From positions 45,937 through 109,936 of the forward strand of contig CAZPGZ010000008.1 of the NCBI GenBank assembly GCA_964586075.1: 64,000 nucleotides of DNA, in the 5' to 3' direction. This document shows, piece by piece, positions 25,882-34,600 of the stretch. Numbering within the stretch: position 1 is the stretch's first letter; the number at the start of each line of letters is the position of its first letter. The notes beneath the pieces are model-generated. The model did not search any database, was not told where the DNA came from, and was given only the letters and a program-made list of their open reading frames with translations. The translations under genes were made by a program, and so were the position numbers. The DNA comes from JBAZLV01 sp964586075. GTDB taxonomy: Bacteria; Nitrospirota; UBA9217.

Positions 25882-26814
25882 TTAATCCGTCGTATCTATT
25901 GTCTTCAGCAGCTTCTCTATTGTTTCCGGCGTCAGGCTTCCCTTGTCTCTCGCCACATCGATGGTATGCTGCGCCAATGAGCAGTACAGATCAAGCAGCT
26001 CCGGCGCCCTCTTCCGCATAGCGTCCACGTGGTCGCGAACGGTTTCCACATCACCGCGGGCGATCGGGCCGGTAAGCGCCGCGGGAACTCCCACGGCCTC
26101 TATGTTCGCGAGCGTTCCTTTAATAAGCGGGAGCACAGCCTTGAGTGCTTCCTGCTTCTCCGCCCCCAGCGTCTGATAGAACTTGAGACCATAGTCCACC
26201 AGTGCGACGAAGTAATTGGACACGGCCACCGCACCCGCGTGATACAGTGCCGTCGAACTTCTATCGGGGCTCCAGTTCGGCATGCTCAGTTCAATGCCCC
26301 TTAATGCTTTTACGATAGCTGCCGCTGCGTCACGCGATTCCGTGTCCGCTTCGATCCTGAAATAGGACCCTGGAATATTCAGTATGCCGAGTTCCCGGCT
26401 CGGAATCGACTGGAGCGGATGAACTACCGCGCGAAACGCACCGGCCTGCCGCGCAGACTGCAGCAGGTCAAGAGAATGGGCGCCGGATGTGTGCACAACC
26501 AGCGAGCCCGGCTTCAAACCGTTCTTTCGGGAAATAGCCGCACACAGGTCGCTGATCGCATCATCCGGAGCGGTCAGGAAAACCACCTCTGCCATCGACG
26601 CGGCCTGCACTGCGTCGGTCATCGGCGTTCCGGAGCCGATAAAACGGGAAGCCCGTTCCGCGGACGCCATTGTGCGCGCTGTGACCGCGGTCACGGCATA
26701 CCCTTTCTGGTTGAGCAGAAATCCCACTGCACTGCCGGTGCGGCCGGCGCCGATGATTGCAACGGTTTTTTTTACGGCGGGTGTGCTTCCGTCAGCAGCT
26801 TTGCGTTTCATCAT
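25882..26814 (-). CDS. Rossmann/DUF2520 oxidoreductase, possible ketopantoate reductase
   Basis: 310 residues: an NAD(P)-binding Rossmann domain (IIGAGRTGSAVGF near residue 20) followed by a DUF2520 helical domain with the conserved HPLQSIPS and YHAGAVAVSNYFVAL segments. This architecture matches PanG, the alternative ketopantoate reductase described in Francisella. panB, the preceding step of pantothenate and CoA synthesis, lies 1.7 kb upstream in the same cluster, which supports that role. Its ATG overlaps the cooC stop by four bases. A role unrelated to pantothenate remains possible. Confidence 0.75.
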   Translation of the reverse strand: MMKRKAADGSTPAVKKTVAIIGAGRTGSAVGFLLNQKGYAVTAVTARTMASAERASRFIGSGTPMTDAVQAASMAEVVFLTAPDDAISDLCAAISRKNGLKPGSLVVHTSGAHSLDLLQSARQAGAFRAVVHPLQSIPSRELGILNIPGSYFRIEADTESRDAAAAIVKALRGIELSMPNWSPDRSSTALYHAGAVAVSNYFVALVDYGLKFYQTLGAEKQEALKAVLPLIKGTLANIEAVGVPAALTGPIARGDVETVRDHVDAMRKRAPELLDLYCSLAQHTIDVARDKGSLTPETIEKLLKTIDTTD

Positions 26815-27581
26815 GGAACCAGCCTGTTCAGTATCGCAAAATAACTCATGAGCGCCGTTGAAGCGGATGGGAGCTGAATGAGCGGTTTCCCTTGCAAATC
26901 ATACTCGAAAATCAGCGAGTCTTCCGGCACAAACCCTGCGAATTCCATTCCCTGCCGGTTGATTAGCTGCAGCAGCTTTTGTTTTTCCTCTTCGCCATCC
27001 GGCGCCCGATTGACAATCAGCACCGTCCGCTTTACGCGCAGTGCAAGCTCTTCGGTGATTCCGTGAATGCGGCCGCCGGTCATGATCCCCCGGGCGGTAG
27101 GGTCGCTCACGACAATCAGCAGATCCGTGTCCCGTGTCGTCCGCCGGGATAGGTGCTCCAGCCCGGCCTCGTTGTCCATCACCGTATAGGAATACGAATC
27201 CGCAAGTCTGTCCGTGTATTTGCGGATAATATTGTTCGCGGCGCAATAGCAGCCCGGCCCTTCGGGCCTGCCCATCACAAGAAGGTCGAAGCCCTGCCCT
27301 TCGACCAGCGCCTGCTGGATCTGATAATCAAAAAGCTGCTCCATGCTCATCCCGCCGGGGCGGGGGGCTGTTGACCTGACCGCCTGCAGCGAATCTTCGC
27401 GGAGCCCTCCCACAGTGGCATGCACATTCACTCCGAGTACTTCGTGAAGATTCGCATTCGCATCCGCGTCGACGGCAAGCACCGGACCGCGTTTTTTTTC
27501 CATTAAATATCTGACGGTGAGACCGCAGAGGCTGGTTTTTCCCGTTCCGCCCTTGCCCGCAACCGCTATTGAGAAACCCAT
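26811..27581 (-). CDS. cooC: CooC-type nickel-insertion ATPase
   Basis: 256-residue MinD/SIMIBI-class ATPase. Deviant Walker A GKGGTGKTS at residues 9-17, DADAN switch region, and the CxC of PGCYCAANN that binds Ni or Zn at the dimer interface in CooC. It matures the Ni clusters of CODH or acetyl-CoA synthase. Its place between thyX and the acs genes fits. Its presence implies a nickel CODH in the genome although no acsA/cooS gene is in the window. Confidence 0.92.
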   Translation of the reverse strand: MGFSIAVAGKGGTGKTSLCGLTVRYLMEKKRGPVLAVDADANANLHEVLGVNVHATVGGLREDSLQAVRSTAPRPGGMSMEQLFDYQIQQALVEGQGFDLLVMGRPEGPGCYCAANNIIRKYTDRLADSYSYTVMDNEAGLEHLSRRTTRDTDLLIVVSDPTARGIMTGGRIHGITEELALRVKRTVLIVNRAPDGEEEKQKLLQLINRQGMEFAGFVPEDSLIFEYDLQGKPLIQLPSASTALMSYFAILNRLVP

Positions 27582-27681
27582 TCCCGCCTCGCATCATTCC
27601 CGCCGCTAAGATTGTAAAAGCGTCCGGGGGAAGAGGTGAACATATCAACACCGCACGCTCCGCGCATGCACACGGGAAAAC

Positions 27682-28410
27682 TTACCGCTTTACGCCATAT
27701 TTTTTCCGGACCTCGTCGATCTCGCCGCAGGTCATCGTTCCCTCCGGACAGGCGGCAGCGAGGCAGCCGGGGCCTGCTTTGGAGAATATGGTCGGCGCAA
27801 TTCCCTTGACGATTGCGAGCATGCGCTCGGACATATTCCGGATTTCCCACTGTGCCCGGTTGCAGCACCGCACGCGGAAAAAATGCAGAAGCTCCCGTGC
27901 GTTCATGGTGATGATGATCTTCGTTTCTGCCGCGTTCGGCAAAAGATACCGCGCGTCCTGCTGGCCGGATTCACCTTTGTACCCAAGTTCCTCAAGACGC
28001 TTCAGAACCTTTGTGTAATTGCTCTGGGCCTCGGCCATGTATTTTTCGAACTCTCGCGTCAGATCCGGGTCTTTCTTGATGCTCGGGGGGACGATATAAT
28101 CAAACTGGTCCGCTTTTACATACCGCTGGCTCTGCTGGGAGTATGATGCCACCCGGTGGCGCACCAGCTGGTGCGTGCAGGCCCGCGAGATTCCCTCGAT
28201 GCCGAAGGTAAACGATATATGTTCCACCGGCGAAAGATGGCCGATGGACGCCAGCCGCTCCACAAACGTCGCCTGGTCCTTCGCCTCGATTTTTTCCTTC
28301 AGCTCTTCCACCCCGGCAGGACTGTAGCAGAGCTTTGCGGCCATGGCCACGACTTCCTCAGGTTCCGGCGTATGTCTCAGAAGAACTACGTGCAGTGCTG
28401 TTTCCGGCAT
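27682..28410 (-). CDS. thyX: flavin-dependent thymidylate synthase
   Basis: 242 residues; the ThyX signature is RHRVASYSQQSQRY, about residues 84-97 (canonical RHRxxSxNxxSxR with Gln substituting in the middle). It makes dTMP from dUMP using methylene-THF as carbon donor and NAD(P)H as reductant. Placement in the folate cluster is logical because it consumes methylene-THF without oxidising THF. First gene after a probable promoter at 28453-28481. Confidence 0.93.
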   Translation of the reverse strand: MPETALHVVLLRHTPEPEEVVAMAAKLCYSPAGVEELKEKIEAKDQATFVERLASIGHLSPVEHISFTFGIEGISRACTHQLVRHRVASYSQQSQRYVKADQFDYIVPPSIKKDPDLTREFEKYMAEAQSNYTKVLKRLEELGYKGESGQQDARYLLPNAAETKIIITMNARELLHFFRVRCCNRAQWEIRNMSERMLAIVKGIAPTIFSKAGPGCLAAACPEGTMTCGEIDEVRKKYGVKR

Positions 28411-28452
28411 CGTTTTTCACCCGTTTCCCCGTTTTTTTCGTATTCCGCGCTA

Positions 28453-28481
28453 TATATAACAGAATTTTTTTGATGAAGCAA
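28453..28481 (-). promoter_or_regulatory. probable internal promoter before thyX
   Basis: Minus strand: TTGCTT (28481-28476), 17-base spacer, TATATA (28458-28453), between the panB stop and the thyX start. It would let the thyX-cooC-acs-fdhA-fhs segment be transcribed separately from hdr-met-panB. Confidence 0.5.
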
Positions 28482-28484
28482 TTG

Positions 28485-29285
28485 CTATTTGAACGACTGC
28501 TCTTCAGACGGAAATTTTCCGCTTTCCACGTCCTGTTTGTATTCCTGCACCGCTTTCAGCGACTGGTCTTTCAGCCGGGCGTACTGTTTGACGAATTTCG
28601 GGGTGAACCGGTCGAACATTCCCAGAATATCGTGCAGAACAAGGACCTGCCCGTCGCAGTCCGGTCCGGCGCCGATGCCGATGGTCGGGATGTGCAGGGT
28701 TTCCGTTATTTCTTTCGCCAGAGAGGACGGCATCGCTTCCAGCACGACGGCGAATGCGCCCGCGTCCTGGACCGCCCGCGCATCAGCCAGTATCTTTTCC
28801 CGCGTAGCCTGGTCTTTGCCCTGAACCTTGAATCCCCCCAGGACATGGACGGCCTGCGGCGTAAGCCCGATATGAGCGACCACCGGAATACCTGCATCCA
28901 CGATTGCCCGGATCGCGCTGGCCACCGCTGAACCGCCTTCAAGCTTCACGGCTTCCGCGTCTGCTTCTTTGAGAAACCTTCCGGCATTCCGGACTGCTTC
29001 TTCAATACCTGCCTGGTATGAAAGAAACGGCAGATCACCCACGACCATGGAGGACCGGGCCGCGCGCGACACCAGTTTTGTATGGTAGAGCATTTCCTCC
29101 ATCGTGACCGGAAGGGTGCTCCCCAGCCCCTGCACCACCATGCCGAGGGAATCTCCCACTAGAATTACGTCGATACCGGCCTGGTCGACGATCTGGGCCG
29201 TCGGGAAATCGTACGCCGTGAGCATTGTGATTTTTTTCGCCTCGGCTTTTTTCTTATATAAATCGAGGACTGTGATCTTTGCCAT
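28485..29285 (-). CDS. panB: 3-methyl-2-oxobutanoate hydroxymethyltransferase
   Basis: 266-residue enzyme that adds a hydroxymethyl group from methylene-THF to 2-oxoisovalerate, giving ketopantoate. Metal-binding and active-site blocks are intact: VGDSLGMV, the VTMEEMLYHT helix, KLEGG, VAHIGLTPQ and IGIGAGPDCDGQVLV. GGAGGG ribosome site. It uses the same C1 pool as its neighbours and provides the pantothenate branch for CoA, the acceptor of the acetyl group. Confidence 0.96.
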   Translation of the reverse strand: MAKITVLDLYKKKAEAKKITMLTAYDFPTAQIVDQAGIDVILVGDSLGMVVQGLGSTLPVTMEEMLYHTKLVSRAARSSMVVGDLPFLSYQAGIEEAVRNAGRFLKEADAEAVKLEGGSAVASAIRAIVDAGIPVVAHIGLTPQAVHVLGGFKVQGKDQATREKILADARAVQDAGAFAVVLEAMPSSLAKEITETLHIPTIGIGAGPDCDGQVLVLHDILGMFDRFTPKFVKQYARLKDQSLKAVQEYKQDVESGKFPSEEQSFK

Positions 29286-29373
29286 GTTTTCCCTCCCTGA
29301 CTGCAGTAAATTAACTCGTTCCTATGCCTCCCGGTGACGGCAATATCTACCATAGTATAGCGTATTCGGGACT

Positions 29374-30360
29374 TTATCGTTCGTCCGGCGCATGTTCCGG
29401 CCGTGGATACAGGCCCGCATCCTTGACAATCTTTTCAATGGCTGTCTCCCATTCAATGGCCTGAATATGGACCCCTCTGATACCGGGAATTTCGAGGGCC
29501 TGATGAATCAGTTCCACGGCAATCCTGATGCCTTCTTCCTCCTGCAGCTGTTTTGCTTTCTGCTTGTCGCCGCCGGCCGATTCTTTGACCCTGGTCATAC
29601 GGTCCATCAATGATTGCGGGACCGTGACGCCCGCCACGGACGTGTCCATGTACTTCAGCATCATGGCGCTCTTCGGCACAATAATGCCGGCAAGAATAGC
29701 CGTCTGTTCATGGATGCCGAGGTCCCGCGCTTTTTCCATCTGCGATTTGAAAAGCTCCATGTCGTAAATGCCCTGGGTCTGAATGAAATCTGCTCCCGCG
29801 TCGGCTTTTTTCTTCAGATTATAGGGCCGGAAGTCCATGGGATCTCCCAACGGCGTCCAGGTTGCGCCTATAAAAAATTTGGGTGGTGTCTCGATCTCAT
29901 CACCGCCCTGCTGCAGACCTTCGTCGCGCATCTTTTTGAGGATACCAACGAGCTGGACGGTGTCCACGTCGTACACATTCTTCGCGCCCGGATGCCCCTT
30001 CATTTTTCCCGCGGCCCCGAATTTCTGGTGATCTCCGGCAATGCAGAGGCAATTCCGCAATCCGAGGGCCGCCGCACCCAAAAGATCGGCCTGCATGGCA
30101 ATGCGGTTTCTGTCGCGGCAGGTCATCTGCATGACCGGCTCAAGTCCTTCCCGATGGGCAAGGGCAGCCGCGGCAATGCTCGACATGCGCACAACGGCCG
30201 TCTGGCAGTCGGTGATATTCGCAGCGTCGCAAAATCCTCTCAGCAGGTGCGCCTTGCGGACGACCTCGTCCGGAGAAGCGCTCATGGGTGGTCCGAGTTC
30301 GGCGGTCACCGCGGGCTTTCCGCTTTTGATGATCCGTTCGAGATTGCTGCCTGACTTCAT
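29374..30360 (-). CDS. metF: methylenetetrahydrofolate reductase, MetF subunit
   Basis: 328-residue FAD TIM barrel that reduces methylene-THF to methyl-THF. Recognisable are VTAELGPP at the first strand, the MQMTCRDRNRIAMQ pterin-side segment, the CIAGDHQ FAD segment and ADFIQTQ. The ATG at 30360 overlaps the metV stop by four bases (ATGA); the frame extends upstream only as non-homologous sequence. In the acetogen Moorella this subunit works in a MetVF-HdrABC-MvhD complex, and all those genes are present here in one run. Confidence 0.94.
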   Translation of the reverse strand: MKSGSNLERIIKSGKPAVTAELGPPMSASPDEVVRKAHLLRGFCDAANITDCQTAVVRMSSIAAAALAHREGLEPVMQMTCRDRNRIAMQADLLGAAALGLRNCLCIAGDHQKFGAAGKMKGHPGAKNVYDVDTVQLVGILKKMRDEGLQQGGDEIETPPKFFIGATWTPLGDPMDFRPYNLKKKADAGADFIQTQGIYDMELFKSQMEKARDLGIHEQTAILAGIIVPKSAMMLKYMDTSVAGVTVPQSLMDRMTRVKESAGGDKQKAKQLQEEEGIRIAVELIHQALEIPGIRGVHIQAIEWETAIEKIVKDAGLYPRPEHAPDER

Positions 30361-31070
30361 TGTTTCCCGCTTTCCCCGTTTTTCATCACGGCTTGTTCCG
30401 TTGCTGCGGCAATGTGATCGAGCACGATCCTGCGGGGACCGCCGTGGCCGGCCGAGGACCAGTCTTTCGGGGGCTGAATCTCGATAAGTTTTTCGAGCTT
30501 CCCGAGTTTCTTCATGCGCTCCACGATCAGGTACCATGCGCAGTCCGTTTCAGGCCCGACCTCGCATTTTCCCTTATGGGTCCCGCCGCAGGGGCCGTTC
30601 AGAAGCGACTTCGAACAGCGCGCGACCGGGCAGATGCCGCCGGTAAGATGCAGGACACAGTTGCCGCAGCCTCCGCACGCTTCCATAAAAACTCCTGCCT
30701 GAGGCACAGCACCATAAAATACCGTGTTCAGACCCGGATAGACCGGGACCGTGCCGAGCATATCCGACAACAGATTGACACCTGCGCCGCAGGCCAGGGA
30801 CAGCACCAGTTCCTGCCCGTTCAGTTTCTCGGCATTGGGCAATATAAACTCCTGTTCGCACTGCCGTTCGCACGCTCCATGCTCCACCGTCATTTCCCCG
30901 CCTTCCTGCATGGCCTTCATGCGGATGAGCGAGGCAAGAATTTCAGCCTCTTTTGCGCCTCCCGCATGACACACCGCGACGCAGGTATTGCATCCGAAGA
31001 CCATGATCCTGCGGTACGACTTTATCATTTCCCATATTTCTGCAATTGGTTTCTGCACGCCGACTATCAT
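30357..31070 (-). CDS. metV: MetV, Fe-S/zinc partner of MetF
   Basis: 237 residues of the methylenetetrahydrofolate reductase C-terminal-like (MetV) family. It is very cysteine rich: FGCNTCVAVCHAGG at the N terminus, CERQCEQ, LACGAG, then ACGGCGNC...CPVARCSKSLLNGPCGG and KCEVGPETDC. These would hold Fe-S clusters linking MetF to the Hdr subunits. The ATG at 31070 is chosen over an upstream start because similarity begins there. Sixteen bases separate it from mvhD. Confidence 0.9.
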   Translation of the reverse strand: MIVGVQKPIAEIWEMIKSYRRIMVFGCNTCVAVCHAGGAKEAEILASLIRMKAMQEGGEMTVEHGACERQCEQEFILPNAEKLNGQELVLSLACGAGVNLLSDMLGTVPVYPGLNTVFYGAVPQAGVFMEACGGCGNCVLHLTGGICPVARCSKSLLNGPCGGTHKGKCEVGPETDCAWYLIVERMKKLGKLEKLIEIQPPKDWSSAGHGGPRRIVLDHIAAATEQAVMKNGESGKQ

Positions 31071-31086
31071 TGTATTGCAGCCCTCT

Positions 31087-31653
31087 TCATTCCATTTTTT
31101 TTTCTTTCGCAATCCGCAGAGGAGACGGTCCGAGCTTTTTGATCCGCTCCGTAAAGTCAGCACAGATGGATGCCCATCGGGGTCCCTGGGAGGCGGAAAG
31201 GTTGTACATCTCCAGCCTGGCAGGATCGATGCCGATACTAGCCAGGAGTTTCTGAAGATGCTTCACCCGTTTTGCGGCGTTGATGTTTCCCTCAAGGAAA
31301 TGACATTGTCCTTCAAGGCAGCCCGCCACAAAAACGCCGTCTGCTCCCCGCTCAAATGCTCTCAGAATATAGACATGATCCAGCTTTCCGGTGCAGGGCA
31401 TGCGGATGATCTTGACCGCAGTCGAATACGACAGGCGCATGACTCCCGCCAGATCGGCCGCTGCGAACGCGCAGTAGTGGCACGCAAAAGCAAGAACGTC
31501 CGGCTTGAAGTCCGCTCGAATTTCGCGCGGCTTCTCTATGGACGAAACCGCATCTGTTTGTGACGTGCTAAGATCTGCCGGCAAGAAATATCTTCCTTTT
31601 CCCTGTATGAACCAGAGTTCGTTATCCGTTCCCTTCGCATTCCACTGCTGCAT
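31087..31653 (-). CDS. mvhD: MvhD/FlpD-type hydrogenase iron-sulfur subunit
   Basis: 188 residues. The conserved [2Fe-2S] MvhD pattern is visible: FACHYCAFAAADLAG, RMPCTGKLD and VAGCLEGQCHFLEGN, followed by the family C terminus. It normally passes electrons between HdrA and a partner enzyme. An N-terminal extension of ~45 residues precedes the domain. The start overlaps the 3' end of hdrA by 32 bases, so the two are translationally linked. Confidence 0.9.
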   Translation of the reverse strand: MQQWNAKGTDNELWFIQGKGRYFLPADLSTSQTDAVSSIEKPREIRADFKPDVLAFACHYCAFAAADLAGVMRLSYSTAVKIIRMPCTGKLDHVYILRAFERGADGVFVAGCLEGQCHFLEGNINAAKRVKHLQKLLASIGIDPARLEMYNLSASQGPRWASICADFTERIKKLGPSPLRIAKEKKME

Positions 31654-34600
31654 CTACCATGGCAAGCATCTGTTCATCCCTGAAGCCGTTCACCTGGAAC
31701 GCTTTTGCCGGGCATACACCCGCGCACAGACCACAGCCCTGGCACATGACTTCGTTATGGCTGACTCTGCCTTCTTCGTCGATGTACGGCGAGCCGAAAG
31801 GGCAGATCCTGAGGCAGCTCAGGCAGGACATGCAGAGCTCGCGCGTGTGTTTCGCGATCAGTCCCGAGACCGCAAGCGTTTCATGCGAAAGCACGGTACC
31901 CGCCCGGCCTGCTGCGGCAAGGGCCTGGCTGATGGTTTCATCGAAGTTCTTGGGAGCGTGCGCCAGCCCCGCCACAAAAAGCCCTTCGCTCCCGAGATCA
32001 ACCGGCCGCAGCTTCATATGCGATTCCAGAAAATATCCGTCTGCAGTGCGCGTAATTTTGTAGATGCGTCCGGTTTTTTCAGCGGACGGATGAGGCCGAA
32101 GTCCTGTTGACAGCACGAGCGAATCGGCATCCATACTCAGTTCCCTGTTCAGCACAGGATCCCTGACCGTGACGCGCAGTCCGTTCCCCGCCTCCTGTAC
32201 TGTGGGTTTTTTATCCACTTCATATCGCACAAACAGCACGCCCATATCGCGCGCTTGTGCATAATAATCTTCGCGCAGCCCATATGCCCGCATTTCGCGG
32301 TACAGAACGACAACCTGGGACTTGGGATTTCTTTCCTTGAGCTTTATCGCGTTCTTCAACGCGTCCTGGCAGCAAACGCGCGAGCAGTACTGCGCGGGCT
32401 CTTCACGCGAGCCGACACACTGAATCATCACATACCGCTGGCCTGATTCCGGCTGGAGGCCGTCATGGATTTTCTTCTCCAGTTCCCGCTGGGTGATGAC
32501 ACGGCTGTTTTTTCCATAGAAATATTCCGTTGGTTGATATTCAATGCCGCCGGTGGCGATCACGACGGTCCCGTGCTGGAACGTCGAACCGTCCGTGAGC
32601 AGGGTCTTGAAGTTACCCACAAAACCTTCGGTTTTCTGCACCTCGACGCCGGTGTAGACTGCAATGCGGGGGTGTGACATCACCCGGAGTTTCTGCGACC
32701 GCAGAAAGTGTTGGACATCGCTTCCGTCCTGGGTGTAGTAAAAACTTCGCGCGAGGCCTCCCAGGTCCTCTGCCTGTTCGACAAGATGAACGCCGAATCC
32801 CTGGTCCGCAAGGGACAGCGCCGTTGTCATGCCCGCGATTCCGCCACCCACGACAAGGCACGCAGGCACAACGTTTACGGTCTCGGTTTTGACCGGCTGC
32901 AGCAGCCTCACCTTGGCAACCATCATTTTCACGAGCCGGACCGCTTTTTCAGTCGCCTCTTCCTTCCGGTCCATATGGCACCAGGAGCACTGCTCCCGGA
33001 TGTCCGCAAGTTCAAACAGATATGCGTTTAAACCCGCTTCTCGGATTGTGTCCTGAAAAATCTGGGTGTGCGTGCGCGGCGTGCATGACGCGACCAGCAC
33101 GCGGTTGATACCTTTTTCGCGGATCAGCTGTTTGATCTTCTCCTGGTTGTCCTGTGAACATGAATACAGAAGATTCTCCGCGTGAACAACAGCGGGAAGG
33201 TGCTCCACTTCCTGCACCACCTTTTTTACATCAATCGTCCCCGCGATGTTAAAACCACACGAGCAAACAAAGACCCCAAGCCGCGGTTCCTCGCCTGCAA
33301 CATCCTTCTCGGGAGGGAGCACTTTCTGAATAGTCTCGCTCCACCGCGACCCGCCCAACAGGGCCATTGCCTGTCCCGCCACGGCACTACCCTGCATCAC
33401 CGTGTCGGGAATGTCCTTGGGTCCCTGATAGATGCCGGTGACGAAAACACCGGGGCGGTTCGTATCAACCGGGGCGAACGTCGTTGTTTTGGGAAAGCGG
33501 TGGCTATTTAGTTCAATCCCGCAAATTTCCGCGAGCGGCGCTGAGTTCTTTCCGGGCTCCAGTCCGATTGAGAGAACGACCATGTCGAATACTTCATCAA
33601 CCAGCGAGCCGTCTTCCCTGACAAAGCGCAGCAGAAGATTGCCGGTCTCCGCTTCCTCGCGCACAGCCGATACCATGGAGCGCACATACCGCACGCCGTA
33701 TTCATTCTTTGCCCGCTCCACATATCGGTCAAAATCCTTTCCATAGGCCCGCATGTCCATGTAAAAAACTGAGGGCTCGATCTTTTGGTCGTGCTCTCTG
33801 GCAATGACGGCCTGCTTCGTGGCGTACATGCAGCAAACTGAGGAGCACCACGGGTTCGCGTTATGCGGGTCCCGTGAACCGACGCACTGCAGCCAGGCGA
33901 TCCTGACCGGATGCTTTCCGTCTCCCGGCCTCCTGATCTCGCCTTTGTACGGACCCGACGCGGAGAGGATGCGTTCGAACTGGAGGGACGTGACCACATT
34001 GGGCCATCGCCCGAAACCCAGTTCCCCGCGTGCTGCGGGGTTGTACGGTTCAAGCCCGGGGGCGAGAATGACCGAGCCGACATTCAGCGCAATCTCTTCC
34101 ACGGCAACCATCTCATGGTTGACTGCCTTTGCCTGGCACGCGGACACACACAGCATGCACTCGCTGCAAGCGGCGCAGCTCAGGCAGCGGGAGGCCTCTG
34201 CGACTGCGTCTTCCTCGCTGTATCCCCGCGCAATTTCTTTAAAATTGCCTTCACGTTCCGCAGCGGAAAGCATTGGCACGCGCCTGCGGCGGGCTTTTTT
34301 CAGGCCGGTCAAATCCTTGACCGCCTTGATTCGCTCAGAAATCTTCACGCGATTTGCCGGAGGACTGGTCCCCCTCAGAAAATGATTGATTGATTCCGCT
34401 GCCCGTGCTCCCGATGCAATCGCCTCGATTATGGTTGACGGACCTGAAACGGAATCTCCGCCCGCAAACACCCCTTCGACATTGGTCCTGCACGTGGCGG
34501 GATCGGCGTTGATTCTGCCGCCGGGCAGCACATCGAGCATCTCTATGCCCTTTTTAAAAGAAGCATCAACACTCAGTCCCACGGCAAAAATGACGGTGTC

